The translations under genes and the position numbers were made by a program. Positions 1 through 8,373 of a stretch of 50,082 nt of DNA are shown piece by piece (within the stretch, counting starts at the first letter, position 1; the number at the start of each line of letters is the position of its first letter). Below the pieces are notes generated by a model. That model worked only from the letters and a program-made list of their open reading frames with translations. It ran no database searches and had not been told where the DNA came from. This DNA is from Rhizobium phaseoli (lineage in GTDB: Bacteria; Pseudomonadota; Alphaproteobacteria; Rhizobiales; Rhizobiaceae). The stretch covers positions 1 to 50,082 of the forward strand of contig NZ_WUFT01000029.1 in NCBI RefSeq assembly GCF_010668805.1, read 5' to 3'.

Positions 1-230
1 GGCCGGGTGCGACGGTCATCGACGTCGGCATCAACCGCGTGCCGGCTCCCGAAAGAGGCGAGGGCAAGACCCGGCTGGTCGGCGACGTCGCCTTCGCTGA
101 GGTCTCCGAAGTCGCCAGCACCATCACTCCCGTTCCCGGCGGCGTCGGGCCGATGACCATCGCCATGCTGATGGCCAATACCGTCATCGCCGCTCATCGC
201 GCCGCCGGGCAGACCCCGCCGAAGTTTTGA
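1..230 (+). CDS. folD: FolD, bifunctional methylenetetrahydrofolate dehydrogenase/cyclohydrolase (C-terminal end only)
   Basis: The window opens inside this gene, and the reading frame begins at base 3. The visible 75 codons include PGATVIDVGIN and, near the end, TPVPGGVGPMTIAMLM. Both are signatures of the NAD(P)-binding C-terminal lobe of FolD. The enzyme interconverts 5,10-methylene-THF and 10-formyl-THF in the cytoplasm. The gene ends 91 bases before dmmD on the same strand. That fits a supporting role: taking the one-carbon units that methylamine demethylation loads onto tetrahydrofolate. Rhizobia often carry a second folD outside the housekeeping locus, and this could be such a copy. 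The N-terminal folate-binding part is outside the window. Confidence 0.9.
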   Translation, partial: PGATVIDVGINRVPAPERGEGKTRLVGDVAFAEVSEVASTITPVPGGVGPMTIAMLMANTVIAAHRAAGQTPPKF

Positions 231-321
231 TTGGAATGCCGCCGGGCGGGCTTGCCATGGCGCGAAAGGCTTATATACTCAGGAAATAAATATTCCGTAG
301 AAGAAATAAGAGGGAACGGAA

Positions 322-1455
322 ATGGCTCTATCATGGCGTTTCTCCGTGTTAGCGGATCGGCATCGCGCTCTGGGATCGAAGCTTGAGGACTGGAGCGGCA
401 TGGGAACCGCCTGGACCTACGACAAGGACATGTCGGAAGAGCATGTCGCGGTCCGCACCAAGGCCGGCATCATGGATGTATCGGGCCTGAAGAAGGTGCA
501 TCTGGTCGGCCCGCACGCCATCGCCGTTCTCGACGCCATGACCACCCGCGACCTGACCAAGATCTACCCCGGCCGCTCGGTCTATGCGACCATGCTGAAC
601 GAGCGCGGCCATTTCACCGACGATTGCATCGTCTATCGCACCGGCCCGAACGCCTGGATGCTGGTACACGGCTCCGGTTCCGGCCACGAGGAGATCGTCA
701 GGCAGGCGGCAGGCCGAAATTGCGCCGTGCTCTTCGACGACGACCTGCATGACCTGTCGCTGCAGGGTCCGCTGGCGGTCGACTATCTCGCCAAATACGT
801 GCCGGGTATCCGCGATCTCAAATATTTCCACCACATGCAGACGACACTGTTCGGCGCACCGGTGATGATTTCGCGTACCGGCTATACCGGCGAACGCGGC
901 TACGAGATCTTCGTGCGCGGCCAGGACGCCGTCATGGTCTGGGACCGGATCGTCGAGGAAGGCAAGGAAATGGGTATCCTCCCCTGCTGCTTCTCCGTAC
1001 TCGACATGCTGCGCGTCGAAAGCTACCTGCTGTTCTACCCCTACGACAATTCGCAGATGTATCCCTTCGCCGATCAGCCGCCCGGCGACAGCCTGTGGGA
1101 ACTCGGCCTCGACTTCACCGTCAGCCCCGGCAAGACGGGCTTCCGCGGTGCGGAGGAACATGCCCGCCTCAAGGGCAAGGAACGCTTCAAGATCTTCGGC
1201 ATGCTGATCGATGCCGATGGACCCGCCGATCTCGGCGACGAGGTTTTTGCCGACGGCAAGAAGGTTGGCGTCATTACCTGCCCGAGCTATTCATCGCTGA
1301 CGAAGAAATCCATGGCGATTGCCCGTCTCGACGTTGACAAGGCGGTGCATGGGACGAAACTCGAAGTCCGCGGCAAGACCGTGAAGGCAAGCGCCACCGC
1401 CCACACGCTCCCCTTCGACGACCCGGAGAAGAAGAAGAGGACTGCCGTAGGTTAA
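322..1455 (+). CDS. dmmD: DmmD, GcvT-like tetrahydrofolate-dependent aminomethyltransferase of methylated-amine catabolism
   Basis: A 377-residue GcvT/T-protein family member. SRTGYTGERGYEIF (about residues 184-197) and DMLRVES (about 228-234) are the folate-site motifs of the family. It starts at an ATG about 7 bases after a GAGGGA ribosome site. It is the first gene of a tight run whose order D-A-B-C matches the dmmDABC cluster described in Ruegeria pomeroyi. There dmmABC suffice for dimethylamine oxidation in a heterologous host, and dmmD is additionally needed for growth on methylated amines. The likely role is transfer of formaldehyde released by demethylation to THF, giving methylene-THF for FolD; that role is inference. 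Sequence alone could also suggest a sarcosine- or DMSP-demethylase-like protein, but the context argues for DmmD. Confidence 0.8.
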   Translation: MALSWRFSVLADRHRALGSKLEDWSGMGTAWTYDKDMSEEHVAVRTKAGIMDVSGLKKVHLVGPHAIAVLDAMTTRDLTKIYPGRSVYATMLNERGHFTDDCIVYRTGPNAWMLVHGSGSGHEEIVRQAAGRNCAVLFDDDLHDLSLQGPLAVDYLAKYVPGIRDLKYFHHMQTTLFGAPVMISRTGYTGERGYEIFVRGQDAVMVWDRIVEEGKEMGILPCCFSVLDMLRVESYLLFYPYDNSQMYPFADQPPGDSLWELGLDFTVSPGKTGFRGAEEHARLKGKERFKIFGMLIDADGPADLGDEVFADGKKVGVITCPSYSSLTKKSMAIARLDVDKAVHGTKLEVRGKTVKASATAHTLPFDDPEKKKRTAVG

Positions 1456-1466
1456 GGAGCACGCGA

Positions 1467-2072
1467 ATGCTCGTTGCAGGCATCAAGAGCCGACCAGTCT
1501 ATACGGGCCTGACCATCCAGCCGAACGCCCGGCGGCACATTTTCGCGCTCGAAGGGGAGGGTGCCAAGGCTCTCCTCGACCAGCGGGCAGCACTCGACGA
1601 AACCGCCCTCTCCCGCAGCGAAATCCTCTATGTCGCCCGCGGCTCGCAAGGCTCCGGCCTGGACGAGACACTGCGCCACCTCGGCGCCGACATGTTCTTC
1701 ACGGCGCCGACGATCGCAACACTGCTCTTCCGATTGAAGGGCTCGCTTGCCACCGCCCATATGGGCACCCGGCTTTATATAGCGGGCACGGAAGGCTTCA
1801 TCGGCCAGGCAATGCTGGTGGCGCTCGATTACGGCATGGACCACGCCTCCGTCATCACCGAACACCGCGGGTCGCTCGCCAGGCGCGTGCAATGCGTCCA
1901 TTGCAAGGGCACGACCGACGACGTCACCGCCAGTCCCTTTACCTGCAGCCATTGCGGATTGACGCTTCTGGTGCGCGATCATTATTCGCGCCGGCTCGCC
2001 GCCTTCCAGGGCGTCAATATCGATGCGGAAGAACCGGGCAGCGCGCCCCACCCCGAGGAGTTGTTTCTTTGA
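1467..2072 (+). CDS. dmmA: DmmA, zinc-ribbon subunit of dimethylamine monooxygenase
   Basis: A 201-residue protein beginning 12 bases after dmmD. Two CxxC pairs, Cys143-Cys146 (CVHC) and Cys160-Cys163 (CSHC), form a zinc-ribbon-like C-terminal module, followed by a basic tail (RDHYSRRLAAFQG). This N-terminal domain plus C-terminal ribbon layout fits the DmmA family. It should act with DmmB (reductase) and DmmC (haem subunit) in NADPH- and O2-dependent conversion of dimethylamine to methylamine and formaldehyde (EC 1.14.13.238). What the small subunit does mechanistically is not evident from the sequence. Its stop codon overlaps the dmmB start, so the two are probably translationally coupled. 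Confidence 0.82.
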   Translation: MLVAGIKSRPVYTGLTIQPNARRHIFALEGEGAKALLDQRAALDETALSRSEILYVARGSQGSGLDETLRHLGADMFFTAPTIATLLFRLKGSLATAHMGTRLYIAGTEGFIGQAMLVALDYGMDHASVITEHRGSLARRVQCVHCKGTTDDVTASPFTCSHCGLTLLVRDHYSRRLAAFQGVNIDAEEPGSAPHPEELFL

Positions 2073-3034
2073 GCGGCGGCACAGAAATTCCCGTCCGCGT
2101 GGCGCGGATCACCCCGATCGCCGAACGCGTCAAGCGTTTCCGCTTCGAGCGCCTCGACGGCAAGCCGATGCCTTATTTTTCCGGCGGCGCGCATATCATC
2201 GTCTCGATGAACGATGGCGGCCATATGCGCCGCAACGCCTATTCGCTGATGTCGCCCCCGCATGATTGCGCAGCCTATGAGATCAGCGTGCTGCATGTCG
2301 AGGATTCACGCGGCGGCTCCACCTTCATGCATGAGAAGGTCAGCGAAGGCGACGAGTTGAAGGTCAGCTACCCCGTCAACCTCTTCCAGCCGGACTGGCG
2401 CGGGCGCAAGCATCTTCTGATCGCCGGCGGCATCGGCATTACCCCCTTCATCGCGATGATGGAGCAGTTCTCACGCGAGGGCGCCAATTTCGAGCTGCAT
2501 TATGCCATCCGCACGCACGACCGCGGCGCCTATTGGCGGGAACTGCTGGAGCGCTACGGTTCCCATCGCATCAAGATCCATTGCGACGCCGAAGGTGCGG
2601 CCATCCCGCTGGCGCGCCTGCTCGACAGCCAGCCGCTCGGCACGCATCTTTATGTCTGCGGCCCCACAGGGATGATCGATGGCGTGTTGAAAACCGGCGT
2701 CAATGCCGGATGGCCGGAACAGAACCTGCATTCGGAACGGTTCCTGTCGTCGCTGCCCGGCAAGCCTTTCACGATGGAACTGATCCGCTCCGGCAAGACC
2801 GTGAAGGTCGGCCATCACGAAAGCATGCTGGAGGCGATCGAAGCGGCGGGCGTCGACGCACCCTTCCTCTGTCGCGGCGGCGCCTGCGGTCAATGCGAGA
2901 CGGGGGTCGTTACCTGCGACGGCAAGCTGCTGCACAATGACGTCTATCTGACGAGCGAAGAAAAGGCATCCGGCCGCAAGGTGATGATCTGTGTTTCCCG
3001 CTTCGAGGGAAACAGGCTGCATCTCGATCTCTGA
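2069..3034 (+). CDS. dmmB: DmmB, ferredoxin-reductase (PDR/VanB-type) subunit of dimethylamine monooxygenase
   Basis: A 321-residue flavin/2Fe-2S reductase in one chain. RNAYSLMSPP (about residues 55-64) is the flavin-binding motif, and AGGIGITP (about 118-125) is the start of the NAD(P) lobe. Cys268, Cys273, Cys276 and Cys308 give the CX4CX2CX31C pattern of a plant-type [2Fe-2S] cluster. I chose the TTG at 2069: it overlaps the dmmA stop as TTGA, follows GAGGAG by 8 bases, and gives the family's usual length. The same frame stays open further upstream, but that stretch is coding in dmmA. The protein should pass electrons from NADPH to the haem subunit DmmC. Alone it would resemble vanillate demethylase reductase; the cluster gives the assignment. 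Confidence 0.85.
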   Translation: MSGGTEIPVRVARITPIAERVKRFRFERLDGKPMPYFSGGAHIIVSMNDGGHMRRNAYSLMSPPHDCAAYEISVLHVEDSRGGSTFMHEKVSEGDELKVSYPVNLFQPDWRGRKHLLIAGGIGITPFIAMMEQFSREGANFELHYAIRTHDRGAYWRELLERYGSHRIKIHCDAEGAAIPLARLLDSQPLGTHLYVCGPTGMIDGVLKTGVNAGWPEQNLHSERFLSSLPGKPFTMELIRSGKTVKVGHHESMLEAIEAAGVDAPFLCRGGACGQCETGVVTCDGKLLHNDVYLTSEEKASGRKVMICVSRFEGNRLHLDL

Positions 3035-3068
3035 CGGCATCGGATCAAGCGGAACAAGGAGACCGAAC

Positions 3069-4109
3069 ATGGCAATCGCCTTCAAGCAGGAAACCTTCCG
3101 GAATGATTTCAGCTACGGCAACAGCCCCGAAAACATACGGCGCTTCCCGTTTCCCTTCGAGCGCGACGAATACATGTATTCCGTCAACATGGAGCCGCAT
3201 GTGCGCGGCCGGGCGGGCACCGTCTTCGAAAACCTGATCGACGTCGACGAACATTATGTCGCCGAGATGCACGACCGGGCACTGGTTTTGAAGGAGGATC
3301 CGCTCCGCTATCAGGCGCTGCCGCACATGATGAGCGCGCAATGGGATACGCTGGAACTGCTGATGGAAGAGCAGGCGGCGGGCAATCCAGACCATTTCAC
3401 GCTGATCCGCAATGGCGACCAGTGGCGCTGGATCAACCGCCCGCTCGGCATCGACGACAGCTTCACCTTCGGCGACACCTCGACGCTGCCCTATCAGCCC
3501 TTCGAATACATCACCCGCCAGGCCCAGGGCGACTTCTGCATCGTCGACCAGCGCGACGGCAATCTGTGGATGGATGCCGGCATGGTAACGACGCAGGCCG
3601 ACTGGTCGCTCGATTTCGATATCGGCATGAATTTCATGGAATGGCATGGGCCGGTGCCGCTCGCCCATCAGATCGGCGTCTTCGACCGGGCGCTGAAATT
3701 CCTGTTGAACCTGCAGCAAGGCAAGCCGACACGGCGGTTCAACTGGACGATGACGATCAATCCGCGGCTCGATACCAGCCCCGAGAATTATCACAAATGG
3801 GGTCCGGACCGCACCACGGTGACATCGGGCAATGTCGGCGAGAAGGTGTATCTGCGCGTCGAGCTGCAGAGCCTCTGGCGCCTGCCGCGCTCCAACGCCA
3901 TCTTGTTCGTCATCCGTTGCTACCTGATGAATATGGAAGAGCTCATCACCGTGCCGAAGTGGGCGCGCCGCTTCCCGCGCGTGCTGAAGACACTGCCGCC
4001 CGAGCTCATCGATTATAAGGGCCTCACCCGTTTCCGCGAGACGACGATCGACTGGCTATCCAAATATGACGATGGAACTCCGACCAGCCCCGGCATTTTT
4101 CCCGACTGA
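3069..4109 (+). CDS. dmmC: DmmC, haem-dependent oxidative N-demethylase (DUF3445) subunit
   Basis: A 346-residue protein of the DUF3445, haem-dependent oxidative N-demethylase family. The conserved C-terminal signature RLPRSNAILFVIRCYL is present, as is a tryptophan-rich middle section. It is the catalytic, substrate-oxidising subunit of dimethylamine monooxygenase and takes electrons from DmmB. The ATG at 3069 follows AAGGAGA at 3055-3061. An open frame extends upstream into dmmB but has no ribosome site. dmmC closes the dmmDABC run; 110 bases follow before tmm. I cannot point to the haem ligand from the sequence alone. Confidence 0.85.
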   Translation: MAIAFKQETFRNDFSYGNSPENIRRFPFPFERDEYMYSVNMEPHVRGRAGTVFENLIDVDEHYVAEMHDRALVLKEDPLRYQALPHMMSAQWDTLELLMEEQAAGNPDHFTLIRNGDQWRWINRPLGIDDSFTFGDTSTLPYQPFEYITRQAQGDFCIVDQRDGNLWMDAGMVTTQADWSLDFDIGMNFMEWHGPVPLAHQIGVFDRALKFLLNLQQGKPTRRFNWTMTINPRLDTSPENYHKWGPDRTTVTSGNVGEKVYLRVELQSLWRLPRSNAILFVIRCYLMNMEELITVPKWARRFPRVLKTLPPELIDYKGLTRFRETTIDWLSKYDDGTPTSPGIFPD

Positions 4110-4219
4110 CGCACCGCGATGCACACCAGCACCGCGCATCTTTCAAGCGCGAAAGACACCGTAACACTTTGAAATTTCGTCCTTAAATCGATACCGCATA
4201 ATCAAGAGGGGAATGCTTC

Positions 4220-5557
4220 ATGACAAGAGTAGCCGTCATCGGTGCCGGTCCTTCCGGTCTGGCGCAGCTGCGCGCCTTTCAATCGGCTGCCCAGAAGGGC
4301 GCCGAGATCCCGGAGATCGTCTGCTTCGAAAAGCAGTCGGACTGGGGCGGGCTCTGGAACTATACCTGGCGCACCGGCCTCGACGAATATGGCGAGCCGG
4401 TCCATGGCAGCATGTATCGTTACCTCTGGTCGAACGGTCCGAAGGAATGCCTCGAATTCGCCGACTATTCCTTCGAGGAGCATTTCGGCAAGCCGATCGC
4501 TTCCTATCCGCCGCGCGCCGTGCTCTGGGACTATATCAAGGGCCGCGTCGAGAAGGCGAATGTCCGCCATTGGGTGCGCTTCAGCACGCCGGTGCGTATG
4601 GTCCGCTTCGACGAAGCGACGAAGAAATTCACGGTGACGGCGCATAACCGCGTCGAGGACCGGATGTATGACGAGGAATTCGACTATGTCGTCGTCGCAT
4701 CAGGTCACTTCTCGACACCGAACGTGCCCTATTTCGAGGGTGTGAAGACCTTCAACGGCCGCGTCCTGCATGCTCACGATTTCCGCGACGCGCTGGAGTT
4801 CAAGGGCAAGGATATTCTGCTCGTCGGCCGCAGCTATTCGGCCGAAGACATCGGCTCGCAATGCTGGAAATATGGCGCGAAATCGGTGACGACGAGCTAC
4901 CGCTCGAAGCCGATGGGCTTCAAATGGCCGGAGAATTTCGAAGAACGGCCGCTGCTGACGAAGCTCGAAAACCGCACGGCGCATTTCCTCGACGGCTCGA
5001 CCAAGGACGTCGATGCGGTCATCCTCTGCACCGGCTACCAGCACCATTTCCCCTTCCTGCCGGATGATCTCCGGCTGAAGACCGCAAACCGCCTCTGGGC
5101 CGACAGCCTCTACAAGGGGGTGATCTTCGATAAGAACCCGCAGCTCTTTTATATCGGGATGCAGGATCAGTTCTATACGTTCAACATGTTCGACGTGCAG
5201 GCCTGGTGGGCCCGCGATGTGATGATGGGCCGCATCACCCTGCCGCCGGAAGAGGAGCTGAAAGCCAATTTCGATATGTGGCGGGCCCGCGAGGAGACGC
5301 TCGAGGATGCCGAACAGATGATCTGGTATCAGGGCGATTATGTGAAGGAACTGCTTGCCGAGACCGATTATCCCTCCTTCGACATCGAGGGCACCAACCG
5401 GACCTTCATGGAGTGGGAACATCATAAGGCCCATAATATCATGGGCTTCCGCGACCATGCCTATCGATCGCTGATGACCGGCACCATGTCGCCGAAACAC
5501 CACACGCCCTGGGTCGAGGCGCTCGACGATTCCAAGGAGGAATATCTGCGCAACTGA
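4220..5557 (+). CDS. tmm: Trimethylamine monooxygenase (flavin-containing monooxygenase)
   Basis: A 445-residue FMO, the usual length of bacterial Tmm. The FAD fingerprint GAGPSG is at residues 8-13. The FMO signature FNGRVLHAHDF begins at about residue 178. The NADPH-site motif reads GRSYSAEDIG at residues 203-212 (SYSAEDIG is, as I recall it, the form seen in characterised Tmm proteins). The enzyme oxidises trimethylamine to trimethylamine N-oxide with NADPH and O2 (EC 1.14.13.148). The ATG follows AGAGGGG by about 8 bases. tmm lies 110 bases after dmmC and could be co-transcribed or have its own promoter in that gap. Its product, TMAO, is the substrate of the tdm gene 6.7 kb away. Other FMO N-oxygenases are the alternative, but the neighbours make Tmm the best call. 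Confidence 0.9.
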   Translation: MTRVAVIGAGPSGLAQLRAFQSAAQKGAEIPEIVCFEKQSDWGGLWNYTWRTGLDEYGEPVHGSMYRYLWSNGPKECLEFADYSFEEHFGKPIASYPPRAVLWDYIKGRVEKANVRHWVRFSTPVRMVRFDEATKKFTVTAHNRVEDRMYDEEFDYVVVASGHFSTPNVPYFEGVKTFNGRVLHAHDFRDALEFKGKDILLVGRSYSAEDIGSQCWKYGAKSVTTSYRSKPMGFKWPENFEERPLLTKLENRTAHFLDGSTKDVDAVILCTGYQHHFPFLPDDLRLKTANRLWADSLYKGVIFDKNPQLFYIGMQDQFYTFNMFDVQAWWARDVMMGRITLPPEEELKANFDMWRAREETLEDAEQMIWYQGDYVKELLAETDYPSFDIEGTNRTFMEWEHHKAHNIMGFRDHAYRSLMTGTMSPKHHTPWVEALDDSKEEYLRN

Positions 5558-5575
5558 CCAGACGGCGAGTGCTTT

Positions 5576-5609
5576 GCCGGGCGAAGGTATTCGTACACTT
5601 TCGTCCGGC
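5576..5609 (+). terminator. Stem-loop after tmm
   Basis: GCCGG at 5576-5580 pairs with CCGGC at 5605-5609. The stem continues inward to about 13 pairs, several of them G-T, around an 8-base loop. It begins about 20 bases after the tmm stop. There is no T tract, so it may be a processing or stabilising structure, or a Rho-dependent end, rather than a classic intrinsic terminator. Confidence 0.5.
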
Positions 5610-5674
5610 ATAGTATGACCGGCGCCTTTTGAAACGAGCCGATATGAATCCATCCGCAACTCTTCTCTTCTTAT

Positions 5675-6286
5675 GTGGCCTTCATGGATTTCCAAACGAG
5701 CATTCTCGGACGCATGAACGGCTTTCTCTATCGCTGCCGTGCCGATGAAAACTACACGATGCTTGAGATGACCGACGGCATCGAGCGCATCTTCGGTTAT
5801 CCCCCCGACGAAATCGTCGGCAACTGCACGCGAACCTTCACCTCGATCATGTACGAGGAAGACGTGCCTTTGATGGACGAAATCGTCGGCCGGGCGCTGG
5901 ACAAGCGCGTGGACTGGACGATGGAATATCGCATCCGCCATGCGATGGGTCATCTGATCTGGGTGACAGAGACCGGCGGCGGCATCTGGGACCAGAAGGG
6001 CGAGCTTCTCTACCTCGAAGGCAGCATCATCAACATCGAATCGCTTTATCAGCGAATCGACGAACGAACCGCCGACATGCGCGTCACCGCCTCGAAGACC
6101 AACGAGATCCTGCAATCGCTGCGCTATCTGAAGCTGCTTGCCGTCAATGCCGGCATTGAGGCCGCCCGCGCCGGCACCGCCGGATCGGGCTTTGCCGTGC
6201 TTGCCGCCGAGATGCGCACGCTCGCCAACTCCTCCGAGGAGGCCGCGCGCGCCATTTCCGAGGCGCAACGCAAGGCGGAAGGCTGA
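5675..6286 (+). CDS. PAS domain protein with a miniature methyl-accepting chemotaxis signalling hairpin
   Basis: A soluble protein of about 203 residues (GTG at 5675; an ATG at 5684 is equally possible). Residues about 10-125 look like a PAS/PAC sensor (GIERIFGYPPDEIVG ... MEYRIRHAMGHLIWV). The C-terminus carries LLAVNAGIEAARAGTAGSGF, the highly conserved MCP hairpin tip that binds CheA/CheW. However, the two helices of the tip are very short, and no membrane segment, HAMP domain or methylation helices remain. It could be a cytoplasmic aerotaxis/energy-taxis-like receptor or a decoy that competes for CheA/CheW. It lies between tmm and minC, so a link to methylamine sensing is possible but unproven. 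Confidence 0.7.
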   Translation: MAFMDFQTSILGRMNGFLYRCRADENYTMLEMTDGIERIFGYPPDEIVGNCTRTFTSIMYEEDVPLMDEIVGRALDKRVDWTMEYRIRHAMGHLIWVTETGGGIWDQKGELLYLEGSIINIESLYQRIDERTADMRVTASKTNEILQSLRYLKLLAVNAGIEAARAGTAGSGFAVLAAEMRTLANSSEEAARAISEAQRKAEG

Positions 6287-6391
6287 CGGTTTGCCCGGCC
6301 CACAAAATAATTGGCGCCGAGGTCGAAGGCTGGATCGTTAACCGTCCTATGCCTTTGTGATATTTATAAATACTTTCAATGATTTGCTGCA

Positions 6392-6409
6392 TTTTTCGGG
6401 TGAAAAATC
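6392..6409. promoter_or_regulatory. Inverted repeat in the minC upstream region
   Basis: ATTTTTC (6392-6398) and GAAAAAT (6403-6409) form a perfect 7-base inverted repeat separated by GGGT. It lies in the AT-rich gap between the PAS/MCP gene and minC, upstream of the CtrA-like boxes. It may be an operator or a weak hairpin. No regulator can be assigned. Confidence 0.3.
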
Positions 6410-6429
6410 CTATCTCATTGTGGGGAATG

Positions 6430-6456
6430 TTAAGGCCGCGTTAACTTTTTGTTAAC
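6430..6456. promoter_or_regulatory. Array of three phased CtrA-type half-sites before minC
   Basis: TTAA occurs at 6430-6433, 6441-6444 and 6452-6455, exactly 11 bases apart. This forms two overlapping full CtrA boxes (TTAA-N7-TTAAC): the first spans 6430-6445 and the second 6441-6456. The last half-site continues as TTAACCAT, another known CtrA form. The array ends 40 bases before the minC start, where a promoter should be. In Sinorhizobium meliloti CtrA directly controls minCD, so cell-cycle repression or activation of minCDE is the natural reading. Confidence 0.75.
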
Positions 6457-6496
6457 CATAGCCGCGCTAGACATGGTCAACGATTTCTTCACATAG

Positions 6497-7216
6497 ATGA
6501 CCAAAGTGCTAACAGACGCTCGCTCTATCCGCATCAAGGGCCGCTCTTTCCTCGCGGTCATGCTGTCCCCGGATCTTCCCATCGATGATTGGTTGATCCG
6601 GCTGGACGATCTGGCTGCACGTTCGGCAGGCTTCTTCCTCGGACGGCCTGTCGTGCTCGACCTGACGGACCTGCAAATCGACCGGCCGCAGCTGAAGGAC
6701 CTGATTGCCGAACTTGCCAAGCGCAATGTCAGCATCATGGGCATCGAGGGCGCACGGCCTTCCATGCTCGGAACGGGCATGCCTCCGGCGCTCAAAGGCG
6801 GCCGCTCGGCTTCCGACATCGAGGTTCAGGCGAATGAGCCTGCCGACCCGGTTGGGAAACAAGCAGCGGCAGAACCCCGTCCGGCAATGCAATCGATCGT
6901 CATCCGGGAACCGGTGCGCTCCGGGCAATCGGTGATCTTCCCGGAAGGCGACGTCACGGTCATCGGATCGGTCGCCTCCGGCGCGGAGGTCATTGCGGGA
7001 GGATCGGTCCATATCTACGGGGCGCTGCGCGGTCGCGCCATGGCGGGATCCATCGGCAACGCATCGGCGCGGATTTTCTGCCGCAAGCTCGAGGCCGAGC
7101 TGGTTGCAATCGACGGCATCTACAAAATGGCCGAGGACATGGCCTCCGATCTTCGCGGACAGGCTGTTCAGCTTTGGCTGGAAGACGACGCGATCATGGC
7201 CGAGAAACTGATCTGA
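6497..7216 (+). CDS. minC: MinC, septum-site inhibitor
   Basis: A 239-residue MinC. The variable N-terminal domain (about residues 1-110) is joined by a linker to the beta-helical C-terminal domain (about 125-230). That domain contains GQSVIFPEGDVTVIGSVASG and GALRGRAMAG, the repeats that bind MinD and FtsZ. MinC blocks FtsZ ring assembly away from mid-cell when brought to the membrane by MinD. The ATG at 6497 has no strong ribosome site. minC is the first gene of minCDE, and minD starts 77 bases after its stop. The promoter region carries the CtrA-type boxes. Confidence 0.95.
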   Translation: MTKVLTDARSIRIKGRSFLAVMLSPDLPIDDWLIRLDDLAARSAGFFLGRPVVLDLTDLQIDRPQLKDLIAELAKRNVSIMGIEGARPSMLGTGMPPALKGGRSASDIEVQANEPADPVGKQAAAEPRPAMQSIVIREPVRSGQSVIFPEGDVTVIGSVASGAEVIAGGSVHIYGALRGRAMAGSIGNASARIFCRKLEAELVAIDGIYKMAEDMASDLRGQAVQLWLEDDAIMAEKLI

Positions 7217-7293
7217 CGACAGCGCCGCGCGTTTTCATCAGATGCGCAAAGGACGCTGAGACACTTCGAATTACTGCGGCAAAGGAGAGAGAC

Positions 7294-8109
7294 ATGGGGA
7301 AAGTGATCGTCGTCACGTCAGGCAAGGGCGGGGTCGGAAAGACGACCTCGACCGCCGCATTGGGAGCGGCGCTGGCGCAACGCAATGAAAAAGTCGTCGT
7401 CGTCGATTTCGACGTCGGCTTGCGCAATCTCGACCTGGTCATGGGCGCCGAGCGCCGGGTCGTCTACGACCTGATCAATGTCATCCAGGGCGACGCCAAG
7501 CTTACCCAGGCGCTGATCCGCGACAAACGGCTGGAGACGCTGTTCCTGCTGCCGGCCTCGCAGACGCGCGACAAGGACAATCTGACGGCCGAGGGCGTGG
7601 AACGGGTCATCACCGACCTGAAGCGCTATTTCGACTGGATCATCTGCGACAGCCCCGCCGGGATCGAGCGCGGCGCAACGCTTGCCATGCGCCATGCCGA
7701 TGTTGCCGTTGTCGTCACCAACCCGGAAGTCTCGTCGGTACGCGATTCCGATCGCATCATCGGCCTGCTGGATGCCAAGACCGCCAAGGCCGAACGCGGC
7801 GAGCGGATGGAAAAGCACCTGCTTCTCACCCGCTACGATGCCAACCGCGCCGAGCGTGGCGACATGCTCAAGGTCGACGACGTCCTGGAAATCCTGTCCA
7901 TCCCGCTGCTCGGCATCGTGCCGGAAAGCATGGATGTCCTGCGGGCGTCCAACATCGGAGCTCCGGTCACGCTGGCAGAAAGCCGCAGCCCGGCTGCAAT
8001 GGCCTATTTCGATGCCGCCCGCCGGCTCGCCGGCGAGTTGGTGCCGATGGCGATCCCTGAGGAAAAGCGCAATATTTTCGGCAAGATCTTCGGACGGAGG
8101 GCGGCATGA
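7294..8109 (+). CDS. minD: MinD, septum-site ATPase
   Basis: A 271-residue ParA/MinD ATPase with the deviant Walker A motif GKGGVGKTT at residues 10-18 (signature Lys11 and catalytic Lys16). The Walker B-type segment ICDSPAGIERG is in the middle. The C-terminal amphipathic membrane helix is KRNIFGKIFGRR. ATP-bound MinD dimers sit on the membrane, recruit MinC and are released by MinE. The ATG at 7294 follows AAAGGAGAG. An upstream in-frame extension overlaps minC and is not needed. The stop codon overlaps the minE start. Confidence 0.97.
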   Translation: MGKVIVVTSGKGGVGKTTSTAALGAALAQRNEKVVVVDFDVGLRNLDLVMGAERRVVYDLINVIQGDAKLTQALIRDKRLETLFLLPASQTRDKDNLTAEGVERVITDLKRYFDWIICDSPAGIERGATLAMRHADVAVVVTNPEVSSVRDSDRIIGLLDAKTAKAERGERMEKHLLLTRYDANRAERGDMLKVDDVLEILSIPLLGIVPESMDVLRASNIGAPVTLAESRSPAAMAYFDAARRLAGELVPMAIPEEKRNIFGKIFGRRAA

Positions 8110-8366
8110 ATATTTTCCGTCTTTTCAACAAGCAGAGAACCGCACCGGCCGCTCGCGAACGCCTGCAGGTGCTTCTTGCCCACGAGCGCTCTTCAGCCGG
8201 GTCGGACCTGGTCACGCTGCTGCGCGAGGAAATTCTCGCGGTAATCGCCAAGCATGTACAGCTCGACCACGACAAGGTGCAGGTGACGATCGATCGCAAC
8301 GAATACGTCTCGACGCTCGAGATCGATGTCGAAATCCCGTTGAATGCAGCCGTGCAGGCCGCTTGA
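8106..8366 (+). CDS. minE: MinE, topological specificity factor
   Basis: An 86-residue MinE. The N-terminal segment MNIFRLFNKQ is a short amphipathic membrane-binding stretch. It is followed by the MinD-activating region (ARERLQVLLAHERS) and the dimerising beta/alpha domain. MinE stimulates MinD ATPase activity and drives pole-to-pole oscillation. The ATG overlaps the minD stop (ATGA), so the two are translationally coupled. A strong hairpin follows 8 bases after the stop. Confidence 0.96.
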   Translation: MNIFRLFNKQRTAPAARERLQVLLAHERSSAGSDLVTLLREEILAVIAKHVQLDHDKVQVTIDRNEYVSTLEIDVEIPLNAAVQAA

Positions 8367-8373
8367 ATGAGGG

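Noticed and set aside
4700..6268. A long open frame (about 520 codons) on the minus strand opposite tmm and the PAS/MCP gene
   Set aside because: It is antisense to two well-supported genes, its translation has no recognisable family and is rich in His/Arg/Gly as expected from mirrored GC-rich codons.
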